Below are positions 16,704-27,410 of a stretch of 64,000 bases of DNA, in pieces. Every line of letters begins with the position of its first letter. Within the stretch, counting starts at the first letter, position 1. The stretch is from Alphaproteobacteria bacterium (GTDB taxonomy: Bacteria > Myxococcota_A > UBA796 > GCA-2862545): positions 186,001 to 250,000 of the forward strand of contig JACKET010000007.1 in assembly GCA_020632875.1 (NCBI GenBank), given 5' to 3'. The notes under the pieces are model-generated. The model saw only the letters and a list, made by a program, of their open reading frames with translations. It did no database searches and had not been told where the DNA came from. The position numbers and the translations under genes are program-made.

Positions 16704-16761
16704 GCTCGACCTCCCGATCTCCGTCGTCGGGAGCATCGACCATGCCGACAGCCGAATTCCT

Positions 16762-17487
16762 TCAGCCGCACGCACTCGGGACGAGCGCCCGCACCTCGCC
16801 GGCCGGAAGCCACGCATACGCCGCTGCGAGCGCCTCGCGCGGATTCTCCGTCACGGGCTCGCCGTGTCCCACGACCAGCACGTCGAGCTCGTGCGCGAGC
16901 ACCGCATCGAGGCTCCGCCGCGTCGCGTACCGGTCGGAGAACGCCGTCCACCGGAGCACCCGGCTCAGCGCGACCTGATCCCAGAACCCCGCGAGCGTCA
17001 GGTAGATCCGCGTCCAGACGCCCGGCGGCCGGCCGAGGTTCTGGACGAGGTCGGCCACCACCAACGCCCGCGCGGGCCGGTAGTACAGCACCGTCTCCTC
17101 CATCCGGAACCCGTCGATGTGGTGCTCGTCGACGAAGCCCGCGAAGGCCGGATCGCGCCCGAGGTCGTGCGCGCGGTCGAGGCGGAGGTCGGGACGCTTC
17201 CCCGCGAGGGCCGCGGGCGCGTGCACCCGGGCCTCCGGATAGGCCGCGCTCCAGTCGCCGAGCCACAGGTGGTGGAAGGTGTTGGGCGCGTAGAGGTGCG
17301 CGACGCGACCCAGCGCGTCGACCGCGGCCTTCCGCTCCGGCGTCAGCGGGACCGGGGAGTAGAGCAGGAGCGCGTCTCCGGCGAGCCGGAGGACCGTCAT
17401 GTTCACGGACAGCGCGGTGCCCACGACCGACACGGGCTCCGTCGAGATCCAGACCCCGGGTGCCACTGCCCTCAACGCGTCCTGCAT
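16762..17487 (-). CDS. DUF4336-like metallo-beta-lactamase-fold protein
   Basis: A 241-residue protein. The order of motifs (GVWISTEPVSVVG, then APNTFHHLWLGDW, ALAGKRPDLRLD and VVGHGEPVTENP) fits the DUF4336 branch of the metallo-beta-lactamase fold, whose function is unknown. The internal ATG at 17487 is chosen over an upstream in-frame start because GGAGGAG lies directly before it and because the longer form would overlap purL. It is 22 bp downstream of purL on the same strand and probably co-transcribed. Confidence 0.75.
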   Translation of the reverse strand: MQDALRAVAPGVWISTEPVSVVGTALSVNMTVLRLAGDALLLYSPVPLTPERKAAVDALGRVAHLYAPNTFHHLWLGDWSAAYPEARVHAPAALAGKRPDLRLDRAHDLGRDPAFAGFVDEHHIDGFRMEETVLYYRPARALVVADLVQNLGRPPGVWTRIYLTLAGFWDQVALSRVLRWTAFSDRYATRRSLDAVLAHELDVLVVGHGEPVTENPREALAAAYAWLPAGEVRALVPSACG

Positions 17488-17509
17488 CGCTCCTCCACGC
17501 CACGCGAGG

Positions 17510-20500
17510 CTACCCCACGAACGCCCGCGCATCGTGGAACAGCTGCATCCACGGGCTGTCGCCGTCCCACTCCGGCGGGTGCCAGGACAGGCACACCGAC
17601 CGCACCACGCGCTCCGGATGCGGCATCAGGATCGTCGCGCGCCCGTCCGTCGTCGTCAGCGCGGTGATGCCGCCGGGTGAGCCGTTCGGGTTCGCCGGGT
17701 ACCGCGTCGCCGGCTCGTGCCGGTTGTCGACGTAGCGCATGGCGACCAGCGATTCGTTCGCAGCTTCATGATGTTTCGGCGAATCGAACAGCGCGCGGCC
17801 CTCGCCGTGCGCCACCGCGATCGGCAGCACGCTGCCCGCGAGCCCTTTCAGCAGGACGGAGGGCGACTCGGGGACCTCGACCAGCGAGAGGCGCGCCTCG
17901 AACTGCTCCGACCGGTTGCGGACGAACCGCGGCCAGGCCTCTGCGCCGGGGATCAGGGACTTGAGCTGCGACAGCATCTGGCAGCCGTTGCAGACGCCGA
18001 GCGAGAACGTGTCCGGGCGGTGGAAGAACGCCTCGAACTGCGCCCGCAGCGCGTCGTTGAACAGGATGGACCGCGCCCAGCCGCCGCCCGCCCCGAGCGT
18101 GTCGCCGAACGAGAAGCCCCCGCACGCCGCGAGACCCACGAAGTCGTCGAGCCGCGCGTGCCCGTGGACGAGGTCGCTCATGTGGACGTCCACCGCCGTG
18201 AAGCCGGCCTTGCGGAAGGCCGCGGCCATCTCGGCGTGACCGTTCACGCCCTGCTCCCGCAGGATGGCCACGGGGGGCGCGGTGGGCGAGGGGAACGGCG
18301 CCAGCGCGAAGCCCTCGCGGAGCATCGGCATCATGCCCGGGTCCTCGTCGTCGCCGAGCCCCTCGTGCTCCTCGCGCGCGCAGGACGGGTCGTCGCGCAG
18401 GGCCGCCATGGCCGCGCTCGTCTCGGCCCACGCGGCCTGCCAGGCCCCCCGCTCGCCGCTGAGCACGGGCTCGCCGTCGATCCGGAAGGTCATCTCGCCG
18501 TCGTCCGTCGCCACGCCGATCTCGAGCGCCAGGACCCCCGCCGCCGTGAGCGCGTCGATCAGGGCCTCGGCGTCCTCGGAGCCCACCTGGACGACCGCGC
18601 CCAGCTCCTCGGCGAACAGCGCGCCGTGCACGCCGGTCTTCCCGACGAGCCCGTCGAGATCGACGTCGAAGCCGCAGCCCCCCGCGAAGCCCATCTCGCA
18701 GAGCGTGGCGAAGAGCCCGCCGTCGCTGCGGTCGTGGTAGGCGAGGATCCGGTCGGCGTGCTCCCGAAGCGTCATGAAGAACGCCTTGAATCGCGCGGCG
18801 TCATCGAGGTCGGGCGGCGCGCCGCCGAGCGCCCCCCAGCACTGGGCGAGGGCCGAGCCGCCCATCCGGTTCTTCCGCCAGGACAGGTCGATCGCGACGA
18901 GCACGGTGCCGTCCACGTCCATGCGGAGCTCGGGCGTGAGCGTGCGCCGGGCGTCGCCCACGGTCGCGAAGGCCGAGATCACGAGCGAGAGCGGCGACAC
19001 GACGCGCTGGTCGTCCCACACGGCGCGCATCGACATCGAGTCCTTGCCCACGGGGATGTTGATGCCGAGCGCCGGGCACAGCTCCATCCCCACGGCGCGG
19101 ACGGTGTCGTACAGCACGGCATCCTCGCCGCCCGTGCCCGCCGCGCACATCCAGTTCGCGGAGAGCGAGACGCGGTCGAGGGTCACGTCTGCCGCGACGA
19201 GGTTCGTCAGCGCCTCTCCGACGGCCATCCGGCCCGACGCGGCGCCGTCGATCAGCGCGAGCGGCGTGCGCTCGCCCATGCTCATCGCCTCGCCCGCGAA
19301 GGTGTCGTAGCCGGCCAGCGTCACGGCTACGTCCGCCACGGGCACCTGCCACGGCCCGACCATCTGGTCGCGCGCGACGAGGCCCGTGATGCTGCGGTCG
19401 CCGATGGTGACGAGGAACGACTTGCTCGCCACGGCCGGGAAGCGGAGCACGCGCGCGGCGGCCTCCTCGAGATCGGGCAGATCGTCGAAGGGGAGCGCGG
19501 GACCGGGGACGTGCCGGGCCTCGCGGTGCATGCGGGGCGCCCTGCCGAGGACGAGCGACAACGGCACGGCCACGGGCAGCGCGCGGTCGCCGTCCTCGAC
19601 CACCAGCGACTCCTGCTCGGTCGCGCGGCCGACGACGGCCCACGGGCAGCGCTCGCGCTCGCACAGCTCGCCGAACAGCCCGACGGCGCCGGGCCGGAGC
19701 GCGAGGACGTAGCGCTCCTGCGCCTCGTTGCTCCACAGCTCCATCGGCGAGAGCGAGGGGTCGGCGATGGGGACCGCGCCCAGATCGATGACCGCGCCGC
19801 GCCCGGCGTCGTGGACGATCTCCGGCAGCGCGTTGGACAGGCCGCCGGCGCCGACATCGTGGATGGACGCGATGGGGTTGTCGTGGCCGAGCGCCCAGCA
19901 GCGGTCGATGACCTCCTGGCAGCGCCGCTCGAGCTCCGGGTTCGCGCGCTGAACGCTCGCGAAGTCGAGGTCCTCGTCGGAGCCGCCGCTCTCGACGCTG
20001 GACGCCGCGCCCCCGCCGAGCCCGATGCGCAACGCCGGGCCGCCGAGGACGACCAGCGCCGCGCCGTCGGCGACCTCCTGCTTCTGGACGTGCATCCGCT
20101 CGATGTTGCCGAGCCCGCCGGCCAGCATGATGGGCTTGTGGTAGCCGCGCCGCTCGTTCGGCCCCGTGACGAGCTCGACGGTGCGGAACATCCCTGTGAG
20201 CGCGGGTCGCCCGAACTCGTTGTTGTAGGCGGCACCGCCGATGGGCCCCTCGAGCATGATCTGGAGCGGCGAGGCGAGGCGGTCGGGCTGCTTCGCTTCG
20301 GGCTCCCAGGGCCGCGCGTGCCCCGGGATGCGGAGGTGGCTCGTGAAGAACCCGACGAGCCCGGCCTTCGGCTTGCCGCCGCGCCCGGTCGCCCCTTCGT
20401 CGCGGATCTCGCCGCCGTTGCCCGTCGCCGCGCCCGGATCGGGCGAGATGGCCGTGGGATGGTTGTGCGTCTCGACCTTCATCAGCACGTCGACCGGGCC

Positions 20501-21322
20501 GGTGCGCGTGCTCCACAGCTTCTCGGCGGGGTCGACGTAGAGCCGCTCGACGACGTGGCCTTCCATGACCGCCGCGTTGTCGCGGTAGGCCGAGAGGACG
20601 ACGCCCGGGTGCACGCGGTGCGTGTTGCGGATCATCTCGAAGAGCGAGTGGTCCTGCTCCTCGCCGTCGATCGTCCAGCTGGCGTTGAAGATCTTGTGGC
20701 GGCAGTGCTCGGAGTTCGCCTGCGCGAACATCATCAGCTCGGCGTCGGTCGGCGGGCGGCCGAGCTTCTCGAACGCCTCGGCCAGGTAGGCGATCTCGTC
20801 GTCGGACAGCGCGAGCCCCCACGCCTGGTTCGCCGCGGTGAGCGACTCGACGTCGGCCTTCACGGTGCGGAGCTCGCCGCGGGGCGCGCCCTCGAACAGC
20901 ACGCCCGGATCGGCGTCACCGGGCAGGACGCTCTGCGTCATCCGGTCGTACAGCGCCGAGACGAAGGAGGGCGCGAAGCCCTCGGGTGCCGCGAACGACG
21001 TGATGCGATCGATGCGGAGCACGGTCTCGAGGCCGCACACCCGCGCGATGTCGGTGGCCTTGCTGCTCCACGCCGACAATGTGCCTGCGCGCGGCGTCAC
21101 GCGGATGCGCCGCCAGCCCTCGGGATGGGCCGGCGCAAGCGGGACCGGGCCGTACGCGAGCAGGGCCTCGAGCCGCGCGCGGGTCGCGTCGTCGGGCGGG
21201 CCGGTCAGGGCGACGAGGTGCACGTGGTGCGCGTCGAGGTCGGGCGGCGCGTCGGGCCGCGCGAGCAGCCGCTCCAGCCGGAAGGGAGACAGGGCAGGGG
21301 CACCGCGGAGCTCGAGCAGCAT
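17510..21322 (-). CDS. purL: Phosphoribosylformylglycinamidine synthase, long single-chain type
   Basis: This 1270-residue FGAM synthase makes FGAM from FGAR, glutamine and ATP. The N-terminal PurS-like and linker regions are followed by NSEHCRHKIFNASW near residue 206 and KVETHNHPTAISP near 288, two AIRS-type domains, and a C-terminal class I glutaminase. That glutaminase has nucleophile Cys in LGVCNGCQML near 1110 and the His/Glu pair in PHPERVVRS near 1231. The length fits the proteobacterial-type large PurL, so separate purS and purQ are not required. GAGG lies before the ATG. A PurF homologue is divergent from it across 102 bp. Confidence 0.97.
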   Translation of the reverse strand: MLLELRGAPALSPFRLERLLARPDAPPDLDAHHVHLVALTGPPDDATRARLEALLAYGPVPLAPAHPEGWRRIRVTPRAGTLSAWSSKATDIARVCGLETVLRIDRITSFAAPEGFAPSFVSALYDRMTQSVLPGDADPGVLFEGAPRGELRTVKADVESLTAANQAWGLALSDDEIAYLAEAFEKLGRPPTDAELMMFAQANSEHCRHKIFNASWTIDGEEQDHSLFEMIRNTHRVHPGVVLSAYRDNAAVMEGHVVERLYVDPAEKLWSTRTGPVDVLMKVETHNHPTAISPDPGAATGNGGEIRDEGATGRGGKPKAGLVGFFTSHLRIPGHARPWEPEAKQPDRLASPLQIMLEGPIGGAAYNNEFGRPALTGMFRTVELVTGPNERRGYHKPIMLAGGLGNIERMHVQKQEVADGAALVVLGGPALRIGLGGGAASSVESGGSDEDLDFASVQRANPELERRCQEVIDRCWALGHDNPIASIHDVGAGGLSNALPEIVHDAGRGAVIDLGAVPIADPSLSPMELWSNEAQERYVLALRPGAVGLFGELCERERCPWAVVGRATEQESLVVEDGDRALPVAVPLSLVLGRAPRMHREARHVPGPALPFDDLPDLEEAAARVLRFPAVASKSFLVTIGDRSITGLVARDQMVGPWQVPVADVAVTLAGYDTFAGEAMSMGERTPLALIDGAASGRMAVGEALTNLVAADVTLDRVSLSANWMCAAGTGGEDAVLYDTVRAVGMELCPALGINIPVGKDSMSMRAVWDDQRVVSPLSLVISAFATVGDARRTLTPELRMDVDGTVLVAIDLSWRKNRMGGSALAQCWGALGGAPPDLDDAARFKAFFMTLREHADRILAYHDRSDGGLFATLCEMGFAGGCGFDVDLDGLVGKTGVHGALFAEELGAVVQVGSEDAEALIDALTAAGVLALEIGVATDDGEMTFRIDGEPVLSGERGAWQAAWAETSAAMAALRDDPSCAREEHEGLGDDEDPGMMPMLREGFALAPFPSPTAPPVAILREQGVNGHAEMAAAFRKAGFTAVDVHMSDLVHGHARLDDFVGLAACGGFSFGDTLGAGGGWARSILFNDALRAQFEAFFHRPDTFSLGVCNGCQMLSQLKSLIPGAEAWPRFVRNRSEQFEARLSLVEVPESPSVLLKGLAGSVLPIAVAHGEGRALFDSPKHHEAANESLVAMRYVDNRHEPATRYPANPNGSPGGITALTTTDGRATILMPHPERVVRSVCLSWHPPEWDGDSPWMQLFHDARAFVG

Positions 21323-21424
21323 TCGGTCCTCGGGGAGAGGTGGCGGCCGTCATAACGTGCGCGGGCAGCAGAGCGATTATGATGTCCGGCCGCGGTGCGA
21401 GCACGCCGCGGAGGAGGGCCGCAC

Positions 21425-22780
21425 TTGGAGGGTTTTCGCGACGGAAGCGGGCTGTTCGGTGTGGCGGGTCACGCGTCGGCCGCGGCGCTCGTCGGCCGCG
21501 GGCTCCGCGCGCTCCAGCACCGGGGCACGCACGGCGCGGCCTTCGCGGTCGCCGACGGCAACCACGTGCGGTCGGTGCGCACGCGCGGCACGGTCGATCG
21601 GCTCGAGCCCGACCAGCTCCAGGCGCTCGGCGGCACGCTCGCGCTCGGCCAGGTCTACGGCGGGCTCGGTGCGGCCGATGTCTCCGCGCTCCCGCTGGAT
21701 GGCGGCGACCGGATGGTCGTCGGGAACCACGGCGGCGGCCCGATGGCCGTGGCCATCGCGGGTCGTCTGACCAATGGCACGCGCCTGCGTCGCGAGCTGA
21801 AGGCGAAGGGCGCGCTGTTCCAGACCGAGTCCGACGCCGAGGTCGTCCTGCACCTCATCGCGCAGTCCGCCCAGCGAACCCCCGTGAACCGCATCGTCGA
21901 CGCGCTGTGGAAGGTCGAGGGGGCGTTCAGCGCGATCATCCTCGGCCCGTCCCTGCTGGTCGCCGTGCGCGACCCGCGCGGGTTCCGCCCGCTCGTGGTG
22001 GGCCGGATCGACGGGGCGCTCGTCGTCAGCACCGAAGACACGGCGCTCCGCGACGCGGGCGGCGAGGTGCAGCGGGCCGTGCATCCCGGCGAGATGATCG
22101 TGGTCGATCGCGCCGGTGTGCAGTCCGTCCGCCCGTTCCCGCCACAGCCGACGGCATGGTGCGCGATGGAGCTCATCGGGCTCGCCCGGCACGACGCGAG
22201 CGTGTTCGACCGCTCGCCCTACGAGGTCCGCGAAGAGCTCGGCCGCAACCTCGGCCGCGAGGCGCCCTGCGGGGATGCCGAGGTCGTGGTCGCGATCCCC
22301 GAAGACGAGCCGTACGGCATCGGATTCGCGCGTGCGACCAGCGTCCCGTACGAGCGCGGCCTGCTCCCGGGCTACGGCGCCATCGAGGATCCGACGCGCT
22401 GGATGACCGTCCCCGCCGTGGTCCGCGGGCGCCGGGTGGTCCTGGTCGCGCGGTCCCTCCTCACCGGGCGCGTGCTGCGGCGGGCGGTCCGCGCGCTCCG
22501 CGAGGCCCAGGCCGTCGACGTGCACGTCCGCATCGCGACGCCTCCCGTCCAGAAGGCCTGTGTCTACGGGGTCCCGAGCCCCACCACCGACGAGATGGCC
22601 TGGACCCACCGCTCCGATCTGCACGAGCTCGCGCTCTGGCTCGACGTCGTCAGCGTCGGCTTCGCGAGCCAGACGGGCCTCCACGCGGTCCTCGGCGATC
22701 AGGGCTGGTGCACCGCCTGCGTCAGCGGCGAGCACCCCGTCGCGCCCGAAGAGCCGGACGACCAGCTGCCGCTCTTCTAG
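21425..22780 (+). CDS. PurF-like protein lacking both active sites (probable pseudoenzyme)
   Basis: A 451-residue homologue of glutamine PRPP amidotransferase. Where PurF exposes its N-terminal Cys (ECGVFGI), this protein has DGSGLFGVAGH, so the nucleophile is Ser8 and is not near the terminus. The oxyanion Asn of AHNGNLTN is Ala (AIAGRLTN). The PRPP loop VDDSIVRGTT reads VARSLLTGRV near residue 341. All four Fe-S Cys positions are kept: C246 (TAWCAMEL), C379 (KACVYG), C429 and C432 (WCTAC). TTG at 21425 is chosen as start because GGAGGAGGG (21410-21418) lies six bases upstream; GTG 21395 is the alternative. A regulatory or scaffold role is an inference. Confidence 0.85.
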   Translation: MEGFRDGSGLFGVAGHASAAALVGRGLRALQHRGTHGAAFAVADGNHVRSVRTRGTVDRLEPDQLQALGGTLALGQVYGGLGAADVSALPLDGGDRMVVGNHGGGPMAVAIAGRLTNGTRLRRELKAKGALFQTESDAEVVLHLIAQSAQRTPVNRIVDALWKVEGAFSAIILGPSLLVAVRDPRGFRPLVVGRIDGALVVSTEDTALRDAGGEVQRAVHPGEMIVVDRAGVQSVRPFPPQPTAWCAMELIGLARHDASVFDRSPYEVREELGRNLGREAPCGDAEVVVAIPEDEPYGIGFARATSVPYERGLLPGYGAIEDPTRWMTVPAVVRGRRVVLVARSLLTGRVLRRAVRALREAQAVDVHVRIATPPVQKACVYGVPSPTTDEMAWTHRSDLHELALWLDVVSVGFASQTGLHAVLGDQGWCTACVSGEHPVAPEEPDDQLPLF

Positions 22781-22800
22781 CCTGGAGCCTGGCTCCAGGC
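22780..22800. terminator. Inverted repeat between convergent genes, possible terminator
   Basis: GCCTGGAGCC, one base, then GGCTCCAGGC forms a near-perfect palindrome in the 37-bp gap between the PurF-like and citrate synthase stops. The GGAGCCT core also occurs as a tandem array in repeat island 3. There is no T-tract. Confidence 0.35.
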
Positions 22801-22817
22801 TCCCGGCTCCGGACGGC

Positions 22818-24098
<1,281 letters not shown>

Positions 24099-24131
24099 GT
24101 CGTCGCTCCTCGTGTGGCTGGCGAAGCTACC

Positions 24132-25229
24132 TCAGGGGGATGTGGGACGAAGACAACCCCCTCCGGAAAGGCCGGTCCGGACGTGCTCATCAGAGTCGAA
24201 CCAGTCGGCGACGTCCGGCATGACGCGTCGCAGCGCAGCGGGATCGAGGTGGTGCAGCGCGAACGCCTCTGCGAACGACTCGTGGGAGCGACTCCGCCAG
24301 CCGTATGTCGTGGGGCCGCGCGTGCGGCCGCGGACCGCCTCGTACGCCTCGATGACGGGGCCGTCGTTCCCGAGGCGGTGGTAGCAGCGCTCGAGCTCGT
24401 GCGCGCGGTCGAACGCGGCCTGGAAGGACGTGGGGTCGACCATGCGCTCGCTCGCCTCGAGCGCCGTGCGCCAGGCCTCGAACGTGTCGCGGAGGGGGCG
24501 GTCGACGACGGCGTGCCCGAACTCGTGCATCAGCGTCATGACGGGCGTGGGGACGGGGCGGTCGAGCGGGCCGACGAAGCCGTGGCCGAACTCGTCGAAC
24601 GCCGCGTCGTACACCTCGAGTCGCGGGGGGACCTCGGAGGGGCCGTACCACGCCATCTCCGCCGCGCGTCGCGGGCTCCGGGCGATCCGGGCGAGACGGA
24701 CGCCGGTGAGCGCCTCCCGCTCGTTCGGCGCGAGGCCCTCGAGGGCGATGGACACGAACCCGAGCTCGCGCAGCGACCAGGGGCCGGAGAACCCCTCGAG
24801 ATCGTACGCTTCGGCGATCTCGCGCTCCCAGCGGGCCTCGTCGACGTGGGTGGGAGGGAGCGGCTCGACCGGCTGGACCGTGCCCGCCGCGACCTCGACG
24901 CGCCCGCCCGGATCGACCCACACCGAGACGGCTTCCGGACCGCGGGAGGTGGGGACGAGGAGATCGAGCTCGGCGCCCCTCGACCAGCGGCCCGATGTCG
25001 CGAAGACGGCGTACAGCTCGGTGTCGGAGAGCGATGCGACCGCGTCGGGGCCGAGTGGGACGGGCCCTTCGGGGGAGTGCCGCGCCAGCGACGGGATGCG
25101 GCCGCTGTCGAGGTGCGTGCGGACCGCGCCCACCAGCATGGGGTGGTCGAAGGCGAGGGGAGGCACCTCGAAGGCGACCGGCTCGTACCGCAGGTGCGCG
25201 TGGCACCCGAGCAGCGCGAGGGCGATCAC
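24132..25229 (-). CDS. Putative zincin metalloprotease lipoprotein
   Basis: A 365-residue protein starting at a GTG that overlaps the stop of the upstream methyltransferase gene (GTGA). The leader MIALALLGC puts only eight residues before the lipid-modified Cys, unusually short and without a positive n-region. Residues about 235-245 contain TLMHEFGHAVVD, the HExxH zinc site, and a later Glu in SHESFAEAFALHH (near residue 320) could be the third ligand of a gluzincin. The family is not otherwise recognised. Peptidase activity is an inference from the motif. Confidence 0.7.
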   Translation of the reverse strand: MIALALLGCHAHLRYEPVAFEVPPLAFDHPMLVGAVRTHLDSGRIPSLARHSPEGPVPLGPDAVASLSDTELYAVFATSGRWSRGAELDLLVPTSRGPEAVSVWVDPGGRVEVAAGTVQPVEPLPPTHVDEARWEREIAEAYDLEGFSGPWSLRELGFVSIALEGLAPNEREALTGVRLARIARSPRRAAEMAWYGPSEVPPRLEVYDAAFDEFGHGFVGPLDRPVPTPVMTLMHEFGHAVVDRPLRDTFEAWRTALEASERMVDPTSFQAAFDRAHELERCYHRLGNDGPVIEAYEAVRGRTRGPTTYGWRSRSHESFAEAFALHHLDPAALRRVMPDVADWFDSDEHVRTGLSGGGCLRPTSP

Positions 25230-26398
25230 CGGTCGAGCACCGTGACCGTCTCGAGGTGGTGGGTGTCGACGAACATCTCGAAGCACGTGGCGTCGACCAG
25301 TCGGTAGCCGGCCTTCAGGGCCGGTCGAACGTCGCGCGCGGCGCTCGGGACGTGGCAGCTCACGAGCACGATGCGTCGGGGCCGTTGGCGGAGGACGCGC
25401 TCCATCACCGGGCCCGCGCCCGCGCGCGGCGGGTCGAGGACGGCGACGTCGAACGGGGTGCGCGTGAGGTCGTGCTTCTCGACCTTGCCGGTGTGGACCT
25501 CGATCGCGAGCCCGTTGGACGCCGCGTTGTGGCGGAGATCGGCGGTCGCCTGGCCCTCGAGCTCGACGGCGACGGTCGGGGCTCCTGTGGCGGCGATGGG
25601 CAGCGTGAGGTTCCCGATGCCCGCGTAGAGGTCGACGACCCGCTCGGGACGGGCCTCGACCACGGCGTCGCGCACGTGCCGCACGAGCGCCGCGTTCACC
25701 TCTGGATTCACCTGGTAGAAGCTCTTCGGGCTGCACCGCAGCGGGATGCCGAGCACGTCGAGCACGAGCGTCGGGTCGCCGTGGACGGCCCGCCCGTTCA
25801 GCGCGACGTCGTCGAGGCCCTCCAGATCCGCCGTCTTCACACGGCCTTCGAGGGCCAGCACGGCGCGCGACCCGTCGGAGCGGACCTCGACGGCCTCGAG
25901 CCCCTCGATCGGCAGGCGCGCGCGGACCTCTGCGATGCGGGCGGCGACCTCTTCGCGGGCGGCGTGGCAGTCGTCGAGGTCGACCAGCGCGTGGCTGCGG
26001 TGGGCGCGGAACCCGAGCGACGCCCCGTCGACCGCCAGGCGGACGCGGGCCCGGTGCCGGACGCGGCGCGGCGACGCGACGAACGCCGGATCGGCGGCGA
26101 GCTGCAGCGCGCGGCGCACCATCGTGAGCAGGTGCTGGCGCCGGACCTCCGCGTCGAGGGCGCCGAGATCGCAGCCGCCGCAGCGCTCGAGCACGGGGCA
26201 GGGGTGCGGGACGCGGTGCGGGCTCGGCGCGGTCTCGCGCCACGTGTCGATCTCGATCGCGCTGCCGCGCTTCGACCAGTGGGTGGCTTCGATCGTCGCG
26301 CCGGGCAGGGCACCGGCGACCTTGAACGTGCCGTCGGGCGCACGCCCGCCCACACGGCCGTCGGGCAGGATCCACTCGATGTCGAGGTGCGGCATCAT
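25226..26398 (-). CDS. RNA uracil-5-methyltransferase, TrmA/RlmD family
   Basis: A 390-residue SAM-dependent enzyme. An N-terminal TRAM-like region (1-65) is followed by the Fe-S Cys cluster CPVLERCGGC and a further Cys in DDCHAA. The Rossmann motif is VVDLYAGIGNLTLPIA near residue 255, the DPPRAGAG motif lies near 325, and the catalytic Cys is in VSCHVPSAARDV near 350. The retained Fe-S Cys favour an RlmD-type rRNA enzyme over TrmA; the exact target uridine cannot be told. There are two adjacent ATG codons (26398, 26395). It is divergent from a membrane protein gene across 39 bp. Confidence 0.9.
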   Translation of the reverse strand: MMPHLDIEWILPDGRVGGRAPDGTFKVAGALPGATIEATHWSKRGSAIEIDTWRETAPSPHRVPHPCPVLERCGGCDLGALDAEVRRQHLLTMVRRALQLAADPAFVASPRRVRHRARVRLAVDGASLGFRAHRSHALVDLDDCHAAREEVAARIAEVRARLPIEGLEAVEVRSDGSRAVLALEGRVKTADLEGLDDVALNGRAVHGDPTLVLDVLGIPLRCSPKSFYQVNPEVNAALVRHVRDAVVEARPERVVDLYAGIGNLTLPIAATGAPTVAVELEGQATADLRHNAASNGLAIEVHTGKVEKHDLTRTPFDVAVLDPPRAGAGPVMERVLRQRPRRIVLVSCHVPSAARDVRPALKAGYRLVDATCFEMFVDTHHLETVTVLDR

Positions 26399-26437
26399 GG
26401 GCACACCCTTATCGGGTCGCCACTCCGGAGGACCGCC

Positions 26438-27325
26438 GTGAACGCATCGTCGCCGCTCATCGACGCCGTGCTCACCGAGTTGATCTGGCTGCTCGGGGCC
26501 GGTGTGCTCGGCATCGTCGTCACGGCGGCGGCCCTCGTCCTCGGCAGCGCACGCAAGCGCGTGCCCCCCGTGATCGGCGCCGCCGGCGTGGGTCTCGTGG
26601 CCCTCGCGGCCATCGGGGGAGGGCTCGGCGGCCTGTACAACCCCGACGTGTACACGGGGGCCCTGGCGGCCGGCCTCATCCACCTGCTCGCCGGCTTCAC
26701 GGCGTTCCCGATGGCGGGGCTGCTCCTGCTCGGTACGGCGGTCCTGGCGTTCCGCGATCCGCCCTGGCGGCGCGGGGTCCCCGGCGTGGTGGCCGGTCTC
26801 GTCGCCCTGACCGTGGTTTTCACGGTGGTCGAGGGTTGGATGGGGATGAACCTGCGGTTCGGGCTCGTGCGGGGCGCCGTGGTGCTCGGCCTCGGCGTGC
26901 TCACCGTGGCGTCGACGATCTCTGATGCCGAAGACGCGCGGGACGGCGCGGCCACCGCGGGGGTGGCGTTCGCCCTGGCGGTGGCCGTGATCGAGAGCGC
27001 GGAGCGCGGCATGGCGGCGGCGCTCGGACTCGTGCAGACCGTGAACGTGGTCGACTACGAGATCCGCGGGAAGGCCATCGAGCGGATGCTGGCGTACGTC
27101 GCGCCCGGCGTGCCGTTCGGCTTCGCAGCGACGGGCGCGGCCATCGCGGTGGGGCTCGTCACTCTGGGTGCGACGATGCGCTCGCGCGGGGTGCGCGCGG
27201 GCGACGCCGCGGCCCTGCTGTGGCTCGCGTTGGCGCCAGCGGTCCTGTTCGTCGGGATGCCGGATGCACCCGAGCTGACGGCCGCCGCGGCCGCCGGACC
27301 GCCGCCGAAGGCCCGCACGCCCTGA
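26438..27325 (+). CDS. Polytopic membrane protein, unknown function
   Basis: A 295-residue protein with about seven hydrophobic segments separated by short loops such as GSARKRVPP and RDPPWRRG, and a Pro/Ala-rich C-terminus. The GTG at 26438 follows GGAGG by six bases. It lies between a divergent methyltransferase and a downstream FabH-like gene (85-bp gap). I do not recognise the family. Confidence 0.7.
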   Translation: MNASSPLIDAVLTELIWLLGAGVLGIVVTAAALVLGSARKRVPPVIGAAGVGLVALAAIGGGLGGLYNPDVYTGALAAGLIHLLAGFTAFPMAGLLLLGTAVLAFRDPPWRRGVPGVVAGLVALTVVFTVVEGWMGMNLRFGLVRGAVVLGLGVLTVASTISDAEDARDGAATAGVAFALAVAVIESAERGMAAALGLVQTVNVVDYEIRGKAIERMLAYVAPGVPFGFAATGAAIAVGLVTLGATMRSRGVRAGDAAALLWLALAPAVLFVGMPDAPELTAAAAAGPPPKARTP

Positions 27326-27410
27326 CGCGCGGCGCCTCCGGACGGAGGCCCCCGACGGTTGCCAGCAGGGGCGTTTCGTGCGAGAACCCAGCCCTTGCTG
27401 GGAGCTTCAA

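Larger units (their letters stand above)
15331..16761. repeat. Repeat island 2 between convergent genes (1.43 kb, no gene)
   Basis: This island lies between the purC stop and the stop of the DUF4336-like gene. It has the same A and B units as island 1 in the opposite orientation: three B units, then A units interrupted by a truncated B unit. Part of it is an exact 247-bp tandem duplication. No gene, RNA or transposase was recognised. Confidence 0.85.

Noticed and set aside
11169..16761. Composite transposon around the esterase and purC
   Set aside because: Flanks are inverted and repeated, but no transposase, target duplication or recombinase can be seen; kept only as a hypothesis.
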